DNA of 64,000 bases, taken from contig DASXDU010000047.1 in the NCBI GenBank assembly GCA_036490515.1, forward strand, positions 392,031-456,030. Direction: 5' to 3'. The stretch comes from Palsa-1150 sp036490515 (lineage in GTDB: Bacteria; Myxococcota_A; Polyangia; Polyangiales; Polyangiaceae). The position numbers and the translations under genes are program-made. Below the pieces are notes generated by a model. That model did no database searches, was not told the origin of the DNA, and saw nothing but the letters and a program-made list of their open reading frames with translations. This document shows, piece by piece, positions 8,586 through 18,992 of this stretch; position 1 is the first letter of the stretch; each line of letters starts with the position of its first letter.

Positions 8586-10436
8586 TCAGGTGCCGCCCGG
8601 CGACCACGAGCAGAGGTGCCCGAGCGCCGCGACGACGATGCGGTTCTTCACGGCGATGGGGAAGCTCATGCTCGGAACGCTCGCGCACGGCGTGCCCGTC
8701 GTCGCCGCGACGCTCTTGCCCGTGTCGCCGTCGACCGCGCTGAGCTGAGTGCCGTTCATGAACCATACGAGCGCGTCGGCGCTCGCGCCGTCGGTCGTCG
8801 TCGAGATCGGCGGGTAGTTCGTGTGCCCGCCGCCCGCGTTCGGAGCGCACCAGACCTCCTTCGCGATGGGCGCCTGGCCGGGCTGGAGGAGGAGCGAGAC
8901 GATCATCTCGCTGCTGGTGGGCGTGCCTGCCGGGCAGTTCGCGGGGTTCTGCCCGACGTTGATCGTCGCGTGCAGGCCCGACGCCGACGAGTACACGGTC
9001 GGGGCGGTGTAGACCGATTCGCCCGTGGTGTTCGCGACCACGAGGTCCGCGAGCTCGCCGCCGGGCGTCGGATACGAGCCCGCGCTCAGATCGTTGCCGG
9101 TCAGCACGTAGACGCGCCCCGCCTTCGCCGGAGCGACGAGGAGCGCCGGCGGGTTCGACCCGGCCGGGAGCGGCACGTAGGACGGCGTCGACGCGCCGAA
9201 GTCGAGGTCCCCCGCAGGGCGGTCCCACCCCTGCCACTCCGTCGGGACGTAGACGCTCGCCTCGTCGCGGCTGAATGCGGCCATGCCCTTCACCCGGAGC
9301 ACCTCCTCCGAGTCCGACGTCGCGCGCGGCAGGTTCGTCGTGTCGCCCGTCACGCCGAAGACGTACGTGCCGTCCGACGCGAGCCCGCCGGAGCCCCAGA
9401 TGCCCGAGCGCGCGCTCTGCGTCGCCCAGCCGGCGACCTTCGTCGGATCCGTCGTGTCGACGGCGACGATCCACCCGAGGTACGTGCCGCCGTCGCCGTA
9501 CTGCCCGCCGAACGGGATGTAGAGGATGCCGTTCAGGAGGAGGAGCGCGCCGTGCTGGTTCTGCGAGCCCGAGTTGAAGCCGGTGTTGGCGTACGTGAGC
9601 GTGGTGCTCGAGAGCGTCACCGGCCACCCGCCCGTCGCGACCTCCGTCCCGTCGTCCACCGAGACGGCGTGCACGAGGTGCGGGTTGCCTCCCGTGACGA
9701 CGTAGAGGCGCCGCGCCGCGGGATCGACCACCGGCGTACCGCGCACGCCGTCGCCGCCCGTCGTGAGGTGGGCGGTCCATACCGGGAGGCCGCTCGTCTC
9801 GTCGAACGCGACGACGTTCGGGTTCGACCCGAGCGCGGGGAACGCGAAGAAGAGCCCCGCGCCCGCCGTGCGTGCCTTCGCCGTGCAGCCGGTGGCAGCC
9901 GCCGGGCAGCCCGCGGCGGTGGGCCCCTCCTCGAGATAGAGGACCGACGCCGTGCCCTGGTTCGAGAGGTTCCCGTTCGCGGGGAAGGTCGCGTTCGTGT
10001 CGAACGTCGTGTCGGGCGCCATCGTCGCGGCCGCCGCGGTGGTGAGCCCCGGTTCGACGTACGTCGCGCGCCGGTAGAGATCGTTGCCGCGCTGGAGGAC
10101 CGACTGCGAGAGCGTGTTGCCGCCGCCGTCGCCGCCCGAGCCCGAGGAGCTCCCGGTGCCGCTGGAGCTCGCCGTCCCGCTGCTGCTCCCCGCGCCGCTG
10201 CTGCCGGTTCCGCTGCTGCTCGCGGCGCCGCTGCTTCCCGTTCCACTGCTGCTCCCGGCGCCGCCGCTGCTCGTCGCGCCGCTGCTTCCCGCGCCGCTGC
10301 TTCCGCCGCTTCCGCTGCTGCCGTTGCTCCCGCTGCTGCTCCCCGCGCCGCCGTTCCCTCCGCCGCTGCTTCCGTTGCCGCAGGCGACGGCGAGCGCGAC
10401 GGACAGCGGCAGCAGCCAGATCGTGTGCACGCGCAT
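8586..10436 (-). CDS. lipoprotein with Ser/Gly linker and PQQ-type propeller-like domain
   Basis: A 616-aa protein with signal peptide and lipobox (SVALAVACGNG). ATG 10436 is chosen over an upstream in-frame start because it begins the signal peptide. Residues ~20-110 are a low-complexity Gly/Ser/Ala linker. The rest carries repeated beta blades: ARRLYVVTGGNPHLVHAVS, NGILYIPFGGQYGDG, YVFGVTGDTTNLPRA, GRVYVLTGNDLSAG and TALVWFMNGTQLSAVDGDTG, resembling PQQ-like quinoprotein propellers. No quinone-ligand or haem motif is visible, so it is probably a binding or structural protein on the cell envelope. It ends convergent to the YVTN lipoprotein, 27 bp away. Confidence 0.75.
   Translation of the reverse strand: MRVHTIWLLPLSVALAVACGNGSSGGGNGGAGSSSGSNGSSGSGGSSGAGSSGATSSGGAGSSSGTGSSGAASSSGTGSSGAGSSSGTASSSGTGSSSGSGGDGGGNTLSQSVLQRGNDLYRRATYVEPGLTTAAAATMAPDTTFDTNATFPANGNLSNQGTASVLYLEEGPTAAGCPAAATGCTAKARTAGAGLFFAFPALGSNPNVVAFDETSGLPVWTAHLTTGGDGVRGTPVVDPAARRLYVVTGGNPHLVHAVSVDDGTEVATGGWPVTLSSTTLTYANTGFNSGSQNQHGALLLLNGILYIPFGGQYGDGGTYLGWIVAVDTTDPTKVAGWATQSARSGIWGSGGLASDGTYVFGVTGDTTNLPRATSDSEEVLRVKGMAAFSRDEASVYVPTEWQGWDRPAGDLDFGASTPSYVPLPAGSNPPALLVAPAKAGRVYVLTGNDLSAGSYPTPGGELADLVVANTTGESVYTAPTVYSSASGLHATINVGQNPANCPAGTPTSSEMIVSLLLQPGQAPIAKEVWCAPNAGGGHTNYPPISTTTDGASADALVWFMNGTQLSAVDGDTGKSVAATTGTPCASVPSMSFPIAVKNRIVVAALGHLCSWSPGGT
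10132..10383. repeat. low-complexity (Gly/Ser/Ala codon) tract inside lipoprotein gene
   Basis: An irregular trinucleotide-rich tract built from GCTGCT, CCGCTGCTGCT and GCGCCGCTGC runs, encoding the Ser/Gly/Ala linker of the lipoprotein on the minus strand. It is repetitive but not a clean tandem repeat. It is a likely site of slippage and length variation that would keep the reading frame when changes are multiples of three. Confidence 0.7.
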
Positions 10437-10532
10437 ACGAGCCTCCGGATTCGGCGGTGGTGCGACGCACTCATCCTGACGAATCGAGCAGGCTCCGTCG
10501 AGCCTCACACTGTGTGCGCGAACCCGACCCGC

Positions 10533-10967
10533 TCAGCGGGCAGGGCGCTCGCGGACGACGAGGACCGAGCACGGCGCGTGGTTCACGACCTTCGCCGCCG
10601 TCGTGCCGAGGAGGTGATCGAGCCCCGCGTACCCGTGCGAGCCGACGACGACGAGATCGCAGTCGTCCCTCTTCGCCGTCTCGCAGATCGCCTGCCACGC
10701 CACGCCGATCACGACCTCGGTGCGATCGAGGACCGCGGGGGGCACCGTCTTCGCCTGCTCGGCGACGTACGTCTCGGCGGCGTGACGCAGCGACTCGAGG
10801 AGCGACTCGTCGGTCATCTTCCAGAAGTCCTGCGGGACGTCCGGCGGCAGACCCACCGACCGAAAGAGGACGAGCCTGCCCCCGTGCGCCTCCGCCAGGC
10901 GCGTCGCCGCGGCGAGCACGGCAGGACCGCGCGGGGAACCGTCGATGCAGACCAGGATGCGCTTCAT
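10533..10967 (-). CDS. universal stress protein, UspA family
   Basis: A 144-aa single-domain Usp: KRILVCIDGSPRGPAVL at the N-terminus gives the Asp of the nucleotide site, and VVVGSHGYAGLDHLLGTTAAKVV gives the G-2x-G-8/9x-G-(S/T) ATP-binding loop. Usp proteins are cytoplasmic and help survival in stasis, hypoxia or oxidative stress. It is transcribed divergently from a second Usp gene whose start is only 97 bp away, so the two probably share a regulatory region. Confidence 0.93.
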   Translation of the reverse strand: MKRILVCIDGSPRGPAVLAAATRLAEAHGGRLVLFRSVGLPPDVPQDFWKMTDESLLESLRHAAETYVAEQAKTVPPAVLDRTEVVIGVAWQAICETAKRDDCDLVVVGSHGYAGLDHLLGTTAAKVVNHAPCSVLVVRERPAR

Positions 10968-11064
10968 CGTGTGTCGTCTCCCGCGTGCATCCTAGCCCGA
11001 GTGCCACGCGCGATCCCGTGCGCCCGTGACACCGTCTCCCGCGCGGAGTGCTACAGGTCGAGCC

Positions 11065-11520
11065 ATGAACCCGATCGAGACGATCCTCGTCGCCACCGAC
11101 TTCTCGGAGCAGAGCCGCGCCGCGGTGGACTGGGCCGTCGACCTGGCGAAGCCGCTCGGCGCGAAGGTCGTCGTCGTGCACGCGTACGCCCTGCCCATCG
11201 TCGGGATCCTCGACGCGTCGTTGATGGTCGATGCCACGACCGCCACCCGCATGTCGACCGAGGCGCAGGCCGCGCTCGACGCCGAAGTGAAGCGCGCATC
11301 GGGCCGCGGCGCCGGCGGCGGAGTCGCAATCGAGGGCTCCCTCCGCGAAGGCGACGCGCGCGAGGTCCTGCCGCAGGCCGCCACCGACACGAAGGCGGGC
11401 CTGCTCGTCGTCGGGTCGCACGGCAGGCGTGGCCTCCAGCGCGCGCTCCTCGGCAGCGTCGCCGAGAACGTGGCGCGGAGCTCTCCCGTGCCCGTCGTCG
11501 TGGTGCACCCGAAGAGGTGA
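11065..11520 (+). CDS. universal stress protein, UspA family
   Basis: A 151-aa Usp with N-terminal IETILVATDFSEQSRAAVDWAVDLA and the ATP-binding loop VVGSHGRRGLQRALLGSVAENV. The start at 11065 is the first residue before the conserved beta strand; the longer in-frame start adds an Ala/Arg-rich stretch. It pairs divergently with the Usp gene at 10533-10967. The two proteins are clearly different in sequence, so this is not a recent duplication. Function: nucleotide-binding stress protein; partners unknown. Confidence 0.92.
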   Translation: MNPIETILVATDFSEQSRAAVDWAVDLAKPLGAKVVVVHAYALPIVGILDASLMVDATTATRMSTEAQAALDAEVKRASGRGAGGGVAIEGSLREGDAREVLPQAATDTKAGLLVVGSHGRRGLQRALLGSVAENVARSSPVPVVVVHPKR

Positions 11521-11657
11521 ACGTGGCGCGCCCCTTTCGCCTGCGATGCACGGGTGGCTGCTCAGGTGAAGCGTTGCCATGCCCCGCGAAGTGGCCCACG
11601 ATAGGCAAGCTCGAGCTCGACGCGGGCACTTGACCCACCACGTGAGGGGAGAATCGC

Positions 11658-13160
11658 ATGGCGCGTGCGTCGCAGGTCGTGGTGCTTCTTTCGGCCTTCT
11701 CGCTGGTGGCGTGCACGTCGCTCCTCGGGGACTTCAAGAGCGGCGCCGGCGGCGACGGCGGTGAGGTCGACGGCGCGGTGGGCGATGCGACCACGGGCGA
11801 CGGCGGGAGCAGCAGCAGCGGCGGCACGGGGGACGGTAGCGTCAAGGGCGAAGGCGGCGGCTCGACGGACGGGAGCCTCGACGGACCGGGCGTGGACGGC
11901 TCGGTGTGCGCCGCGGGGCAGGCGCGGTGCGTGGGCAACGACGTCGAGACGTGCACGGGCGGGCAATGGGGCGCCTCGGTGGCCTGCCCCACGGCGGACC
12001 CGTACTGCAGCGGGGCGGGCGTGTGCGGCGCGTGCAGCGGCGTGTGCCAGGGCGCGTGCACTCCCGGCTCGACGACGTGCTCGACGGGCGGACCGCAGAC
12101 GTGCGGCTCGAACGGGGCGTGGAACACGCCGACGGCTTGCGGCACGCACCAGACGTGCACGGGCGGCGGCAGCGCGGGGCCGGCCACGTGCACCTGCGCG
12201 GTCGACCCGACGTGCAGCGCGGCGGGCCTCGCGTGCCAGGACGCCTCGACGCTCGCGACGTGCGGGCAGGACTCGATGGGGTGCTGGTATGCCTCGTCCA
12301 CGGCGCCCTGCGCGAACGGAGCGTGCTTCGGCACGCCGCCCAACGCGCAGTGCTGCACCGACGCGTGCACGCTCGGCGCGATGCAGTGCGGGGGCGTGGG
12401 CGTCCAGCAATGCGTGACGCAGGGCAACGGCTGCACCGCGTGGAACGCAGGCACGGCGTGCCAGACGAACGCGACGTGCACGAGCGGCGCGTGCCAGTGC
12501 TCGAGCGGCTTCACGCCGTGCGGGAGCGCCTGCGTCGACATCAACACCGACAGCAACAACTGCGGCGGCTGCAACAAGGCCTGCCCGGTGCTGGCCTCGC
12601 CGAGCTTCGGCGCGACGTGCGGTCTCATCACCGCCGGCGAGTGCGCGGGCTACGTCGGCGGCTACGTCTCGGCCGGCGGGAGCCCGCTCCTCAGCAACCC
12701 CGACGGCGAGACCGTCGTCGCCGTGAAGGCCACGATGCCCGCAGTGGCCGGGACGTTCGTGGGGGTGGGGGCGCTCGTCGGGTCGACCGACACGAGCGGC
12801 AGCACGCAGATGGTCTTCGGCCTCTACGACGACAGCGGCGGGAAGCCGAACCTGAACCTCTTCTACACCTCGGTCCCCGACACGACCCTCGAGTTCAACG
12901 ATCCCTCGGGGCTCATCCGGCTCAAGTCGGACGGCGGCTCGTACCTGAACGGGTTCAACAACGCGCTCGCCGCCAGCACCACCTACTGGGCGTACATGAA
13001 GGGCGGGACGAACGGCTCGAGCAAGAACACCGCAGGCACGAGCACGAGCCCCTGCTCCGCGGCTGACTGGATCAACGTGCAGCCGCCGGGGACGTTCGCC
13101 GCCGGGTCGGCCTCGTGCGGGGGCGACTACAACCTCTACCTGATCGTCAGCTTCCCCTGA
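11658..13160 (+). CDS. Cys-rich repeat lipoprotein
   Basis: A 500-aa lipoprotein (SAFSLVACTSLLGDF, lipid-anchored Cys at ~20) with an acidic Gly/Asp/Ser linker to about residue 80. A Cys-rich region follows to about residue 320, with repeats of the form C-x-x-G-x-W-x-x-x-x-x-C (CTGGQWGASVAC, CGSNGAWNTPTAC, CVTQGNGCTAWNAGTAC) and the myxobacterial NNCGGCNKAC motif. The C-terminal ~180 residues resemble a beta-sandwich (TQMVFGLYDDSGGKPNLNLFYTS). Cell-surface adhesion or binding is plausible but not shown. AGGGGA lies upstream of the ATG. No close neighbour shares the operon; it converges on the histidine kinase gene. Confidence 0.75.
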   Translation: MARASQVVVLLSAFSLVACTSLLGDFKSGAGGDGGEVDGAVGDATTGDGGSSSSGGTGDGSVKGEGGGSTDGSLDGPGVDGSVCAAGQARCVGNDVETCTGGQWGASVACPTADPYCSGAGVCGACSGVCQGACTPGSTTCSTGGPQTCGSNGAWNTPTACGTHQTCTGGGSAGPATCTCAVDPTCSAAGLACQDASTLATCGQDSMGCWYASSTAPCANGACFGTPPNAQCCTDACTLGAMQCGGVGVQQCVTQGNGCTAWNAGTACQTNATCTSGACQCSSGFTPCGSACVDINTDSNNCGGCNKACPVLASPSFGATCGLITAGECAGYVGGYVSAGGSPLLSNPDGETVVAVKATMPAVAGTFVGVGALVGSTDTSGSTQMVFGLYDDSGGKPNLNLFYTSVPDTTLEFNDPSGLIRLKSDGGSYLNGFNNALAASTTYWAYMKGGTNGSSKNTAGTSTSPCSAADWINVQPPGTFAAGSASCGGDYNLYLIVSFP

Positions 13161-13173
13161 CGAGCGCGCGCCT

Positions 13174-14802
13174 TCAGGGCCCCGCGTCGTCCTCCGGCGC
13201 TCCGTCGCCGAGCGTGAAATGGAAGCAGGCGCCCTCGCCCACCTTCCCTTCGCCCCAGATCCGGCCGCCGTGCCGCTGCACGATCCGCTTCACGGTCGCC
13301 AGACCGACGCCGGTTCCTTCGAACTCCGACGACGGGTGCAGGCGCTGGAACACGCCGAAGAGCTTCGACGCGTACGCCATGTCGAAACCCGCGCCGTTGT
13401 CCCGGACGAAGTACACGGTCTCGCCGTCCTGCTCCGCCGCGCCGAACTCGATGCGGGGGTCCGGCCGGTCGCGCGTGAACTTCCACGCGTTTCCCAGCAG
13501 GTTCTCGAGCGCCGCGCCGAGCAGCGCCCGGTCGCCCGGCCTCGCGAGCCCGTCCTCCACCACGAACTCCACGACCCGGTCGGGCTGGGCTTCGCGCAGC
13601 CGCCCGATCGCCGCGCGCGCGAGTTCGCCGAGATCGACCGGAGCGCGACGGAGGTCCGCGCGGGAGAGGCGCCCGAGCGCGAGCAGGCCGTCGATGAGCC
13701 TCGTCATGTGCCGGGCCGCCTCGCGGACTCGGTCCAGGTGCAGGCGCGCGTCCGCGGCGAGCGCGCCGCCGTGATCCTCGAGCAAGGCGGCGCTGAAGCC
13801 GTCGATGGCGCGCAGCGGTGCGCGAAGATCGTGGGCGACGGAGTAGTTGAACGCCTCGAGGTCCCGGTTCGCCGCCTCGGCGGCGTCGCGAGCCGCGTGG
13901 GCCTCGGCCTCGGCGCGCTTCCGGTCGGAGATGTCGCGTGCGACCACCGACGCTCCGGCGAGACCGCCCTGCGCATCGTAGACCGGCGAGATGGCGATCG
14001 AGACGTCCACGAGCTCTCCGTCCTTGCGCCGCCGGGGCACCTCGAACGCCCGCGCGGGCTCGCCCCTCGCCAGGTCTGCCAGGACCGCGGATTCCTCTCC
14101 CTGGCGACCGGGCGGCAAGAGGAAGGACAGCGGCCGACCGATGGCCTCGTCGGCTGCGTAGCCGAAGAGCTTCTCGGCTCCCCGGTTCCAGCTCCTGACC
14201 ACGCCCTCCAGGCTGCTCGCCACGATCGCGTCGGCGGACGACTCGACGATCGCGGCCAGCTCGGTGCGGACGCGCGCCGCCTGCTGCGTCGCGTCCTGGG
14301 CCGCGGCCCGGCTCCGCTTGGTGATGTTCGCGAGCAAGAGGATGGTCGCCAGGCCCGGCACGTAGATGCCGTGGGTGAGCTGTCCTTCGACTGCGGCCCC
14401 GTAGGTCACGCACGCGAGCGAGAACGCCGAGAAGATGGCGACCTCGCGCGGAGACTGGAGGCACATGCTCGCGGCGGCGAACGTGACGAACGCCCCGACC
14501 CACCACGCCGGGTCTCCGTGGTTGCCCACGAGGAGGTAGGTGTAGTGGGCCACGAGCAGGCAGACCCACGCCGTGAAGAGGCCGGACAGGTGCCGGGCTA
14601 CGGCCGGGCTCCAGAAGCTCGCGGCGAGGAGCGCGACGTCCGCGCCGACGACGACCAGGCGTCCCGGGAGGGGATTGAACGACCCGGGCAACGTGACCTC
14701 GACCGTGAACCACCAGAGCAGGTACACCGCGCCCGCGATCCCCACGACGAGCCGAAGACGGTTCGGCACCGCCACGCGCTCCGCTGGGTTCGTCGCGGGC
14801 AT
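13174..14802 (-). CDS. membrane sensor histidine kinase with PAS domain
   Basis: A 542-aa kinase. Residues ~15-160 hold about six membrane helices in a MASE-like sensor region, residues ~180-297 a PAS domain (AAIVESSADAIVASSLEG ... VVARDISDRKRA), and residues ~315-380 HisKA with the phospho-acceptor His324 in NYSVAHDLRAPLRAIDG. The HATPase domain has an N-box (NLLGNAWKF), G1 (DNGAGFD) and G2 (GTGVGLATVKR). The layout resembles phytochrome-like/PAS kinases of the Cph1 class. ATG 14802 precedes the first helix. No response regulator is adjacent, so the partner is elsewhere; the stand-alone receiver at 47.4 kb is one candidate only by being in the window. Confidence 0.93.
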   Translation of the reverse strand: MPATNPAERVAVPNRLRLVVGIAGAVYLLWWFTVEVTLPGSFNPLPGRLVVVGADVALLAASFWSPAVARHLSGLFTAWVCLLVAHYTYLLVGNHGDPAWWVGAFVTFAAASMCLQSPREVAIFSAFSLACVTYGAAVEGQLTHGIYVPGLATILLLANITKRSRAAAQDATQQAARVRTELAAIVESSADAIVASSLEGVVRSWNRGAEKLFGYAADEAIGRPLSFLLPPGRQGEESAVLADLARGEPARAFEVPRRRKDGELVDVSIAISPVYDAQGGLAGASVVARDISDRKRAEAEAHAARDAAEAANRDLEAFNYSVAHDLRAPLRAIDGFSAALLEDHGGALAADARLHLDRVREAARHMTRLIDGLLALGRLSRADLRRAPVDLGELARAAIGRLREAQPDRVVEFVVEDGLARPGDRALLGAALENLLGNAWKFTRDRPDPRIEFGAAEQDGETVYFVRDNGAGFDMAYASKLFGVFQRLHPSSEFEGTGVGLATVKRIVQRHGGRIWGEGKVGEGACFHFTLGDGAPEDDAGP

Positions 14803-14828
14803 GCGTGCGCCGCTCGGTGGCCGCGCCG

Positions 14829-16397
14829 TCACTTGGGCAGGCTGTACACCGAGAGCCCCTGCACGTAGTAGACGCGCGTACCGCCCGCGGCGACGTCGAC
14901 GTCGATCGGGTCGGCCGTCGGCAGGTTGTTGGCGAGGACGCGCGGCGCCGAGCTGCACCCGGCCTTCGCGCACTCGACCAGGCCCGTCGTGCCGGTCCAG
15001 TAGACGTTGGTCGCGTCGTAGACGAGCTGGGTCACCGCGCCCTGCCCCGTGGCGAGCGTCTGGCAACCCGTCCCCGCGGCCGCGCAGGCGTGCACGCCGT
15101 TGTCGTCGGCGAAGTAGAAGTGCGCGCCGTCGCTGTCGGCCACGAGCACCGTCTCGTTCGAGACGCCCGAAGCCACCTGGGTCTTGCTCGTGCAGAACGT
15201 GCTCGAGAGGTTGTCGGCGTAGCGGAAGACCTGCTCCGAGGTGCTGTCGACGGCGAAGATCACCCCTTCCGCGGCGTCCCAGTCGCCGAGGGTGTTCAGG
15301 CTGTTGATGCACGTACGCTCTTCCGCCGCACCCGCGTCGGTGAGGACCTCCGGGACGATCTCGTCGAGCTGGGCCGGGGTGGCAGGGTCCGGATAGAAGA
15401 CGTGGCCGCTCGAGAAGTCCGTCGTCCAGGTGAGGTTGTCGATGCTCGTGAGCAGCGTCGTGTTCCCGCTGACGTAGCGGAAGATGCCCCCCGAGCCCAT
15501 CTCGGTCGGGATGGTGCCGAGCTCGTAGTCGAAGCTGCCCTTCCCGTTCGGCCAGAGCCCCTCGCTCGGGTGCTTTCCGCCGCCGGTGACCACGGTGGGC
15601 GTGGCGCCTGCCTGGTCGGTCGGGCACGAGAGGACGTCCCACGTGCAGGTGCCCAGGCAGCTCGTGCCCGAGAAGTAGTCCCAGTAAAGGACGCTGCCGC
15701 CGGGCCGCTGGACGGCGATGTTCAGGTTCCCGCCGGTGCCGGGCTGCGTGCACACCGTGACCGGCGAGCACGTCCCGCCGCTGCACGTCGAGCCGGTTCC
15801 GCACGCGTGCCCGCACCAGCCGCAGTTGCTCGCGTCGGTCTGGAGGTCCGCACACGAGCTCCCGCACGTCGTGAACGTGGCGTCGCACGTGAAGGTGCAC
15901 GTCGTCCCGCTGCACGTGGGCGTGGCGTTCGCGGGCGTCGTGCACGCGGCGCAGACGCCGCCGCAGATCATCGACGGCGCCAGGCACTGGGACGCGTCGC
16001 TCGCGTCGCCTCCCTCCGCGGACGGACCGCCCTCCGCGTCGGCGCCGGTCTCCGCGTCGAGCCCCTCCGCGTCGAGTCCCCCCTCGGCGCCGCCGCCCTC
16101 CTCCGCGTCGAGGCCTCCCTCGGTGGCGGGGCCCGTCTCGGACACGTCGAACGGGGCGTCGCCCGGAGGTGCGCCCTCGGCCGTGGACCCCTCGTGGGCG
16201 TCGGCGGGGGTCGACCCCTCCGACCCGTCGTGGCCGTTCGTCACGTCGTTCGTGGAGCTCTCGGCGACGGACCCGTCGCCGCAGCTGCCGCCCTCGCAGT
16301 CGACCTCCGTGTAGTCCTTGTCGAGGCCCGTGATCGCGTTGCAGCCGGCGAACAAGAACGCCAGCGTGACCGGCAAACAGCGCTTCGCCTTCGTCAT
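14829..16397 (-). CDS. lipoprotein with acidic linker and propeller-like C-terminal region
   Basis: A 522-aa protein with a lipoprotein signal (LAFLFAGCNAITGLDKDY). ATG 16397 is preferred over 16406 because AGGA sits eight bases upstream of it and none is suitably placed for the other. Residues ~35-140 are an Asp/Glu/Gly/Ala linker, followed by a Cys cluster (CAACTTPANATPTCSGTTC, CGWCGHACGTGSTC) and a beta-rich region with blades such as GVIFAVDSTSEQVFRYAD, LVADSDGAHFYFAD, LVYDATNVYWTGT and RVYYVQGLSVYSL. It is the same surface-lipoprotein style as other genes here; function unknown. It is divergent from the Ser/Thr kinase gene. Confidence 0.72.
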   Translation of the reverse strand: MTKAKRCLPVTLAFLFAGCNAITGLDKDYTEVDCEGGSCGDGSVAESSTNDVTNGHDGSEGSTPADAHEGSTAEGAPPGDAPFDVSETGPATEGGLDAEEGGGAEGGLDAEGLDAETGADAEGGPSAEGGDASDASQCLAPSMICGGVCAACTTPANATPTCSGTTCTFTCDATFTTCGSSCADLQTDASNCGWCGHACGTGSTCSGGTCSPVTVCTQPGTGGNLNIAVQRPGGSVLYWDYFSGTSCLGTCTWDVLSCPTDQAGATPTVVTGGGKHPSEGLWPNGKGSFDYELGTIPTEMGSGGIFRYVSGNTTLLTSIDNLTWTTDFSSGHVFYPDPATPAQLDEIVPEVLTDAGAAEERTCINSLNTLGDWDAAEGVIFAVDSTSEQVFRYADNLSSTFCTSKTQVASGVSNETVLVADSDGAHFYFADDNGVHACAAAGTGCQTLATGQGAVTQLVYDATNVYWTGTTGLVECAKAGCSSAPRVLANNLPTADPIDVDVAAGGTRVYYVQGLSVYSLPK

Positions 16398-16545
16398 CGA
16401 CGCCATCCTACATGGGGCGAGGAAACGAACACCCTCGCCAGCCCGGGCTCATTGTAGCCGGGCCCGCAGGGCCGCGCGTACTCCGAATGGACGACGACGC
16501 GTCGTTGCTCTCCTTCTTCGGCCGTGGAAAGCTCGTCGAAACGGC

Positions 16546-17953
<1,408 letters not shown>

Positions 17954-17973
<20 letters not shown>

Positions 17974-18988
17974 AAGCACCTTCGCCATCGGCCTGGCCGC
18001 CGCGCTCGCGTGCACGGCGCCGCTGCGGCTCGCCCACGCGCAGCCGGCACACTCCGCGGCCGACGTCGCCCAGGCGCGCGAGCTCTTCAACCAGGCGATG
18101 GACCTCCGCGAGAAGGGCGACGCGGCGGGCGCGCTCGACAAGTTCCGCGCGGCGCACTCCCTCGCGGCCACGCCCATCACCGGCCTGGAGCTCGGTCGCA
18201 CGTGCGTGTCGCTGGGCAAGCTGGTCGAGGCGCGCGAGGTGTTCCTCTCGGTCGGCCGCATCCCCTCGCAGCCGCAGGAGACGGCGCGGTCGAAGGCCGC
18301 CCGCAAGGAGAGCGCCGACCTCGCAGAGCAGGTGCGCCCCCGCATCCCCAGCGTGACGGTCCACGTGACGGGCGCTGCGCCCGACGCGGTCACCGTCACG
18401 GTGGACGGCGCGACCGTTCCCGCCGACGCGCTGGTCGCCCCTCGCCTGGTCGATCCGGGCTCGCACACGATCGCCGCCACCACCGCGGGCGGCGGCAAGG
18501 CCGAGGCGAGCGTCGTCGTGAAGGAGGGGGAAGCGCAGACGGTGGAGCTCAAGATCGCCAGCGACGCGGCGATCGTCCCCCCGGCGGGGGCTCCGGCCGC
18601 GCCCGAGCCGCCCGTCCCGTCTCCTGCCCCGGAGCCGCCCTCGTCGTCCGGCTTCGGCCCGCTCGTCTATGCCGGGTTCGGCGTGGCAGCCGCCGGCCTG
18701 GTCACCGGAACGGTGACGGGCATCCTCGCGTTCTCGAAGGCGTCGTCCGTCAAGAACGCGTGCGACGGCCTGACCTGCCCTCCGAGCGTCGACGGGGACC
18801 TGCACACCGGGCGGACGATGGGCACCGTCTCGACCATCGCGTTCGTCGTCGCCGGCGCCGGGGCGGCGGCGGGAGTGATCGGTCTCCTGATCGCCCCCCA
18901 CCACGCCGAGAGCGCGACGCCGGCGCCCACGGCGTCCTTCACGCCGTGGATCGGGCCGGGCAGCGCGGGCGTCAGCGGTCGGTTCTGA
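17954..18988 (+). CDS. exported TPR-like protein with two C-terminal membrane helices
   Basis: A 344-aa protein starting inside the kinase gene (ATG 17954, preceded by GAGAG). It has a signal peptide (cleavage near AHAQPAHS) and a TPR-like helical region (residues ~28-110: ARELFNQAMDLREKGDAAGALDKFRAAH). A PEGA-like beta domain follows (VTVDGATVPADALVAPRLVDPGSHTIAA), then a Pro-rich linker and two hydrophobic helices (YAGFGVAAAGLVTGTVTGILAF; STIAFVVAGAGAAAGVIGLLIA). This architecture is commonly found next to myxobacterial Ser/Thr kinases. It probably acts at the inner membrane or in the periplasm; no enzyme motif is present. Its stop lies four bases before the stop of the convergent gene. Confidence 0.82.
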
Positions 18989-18992
18989 GCGG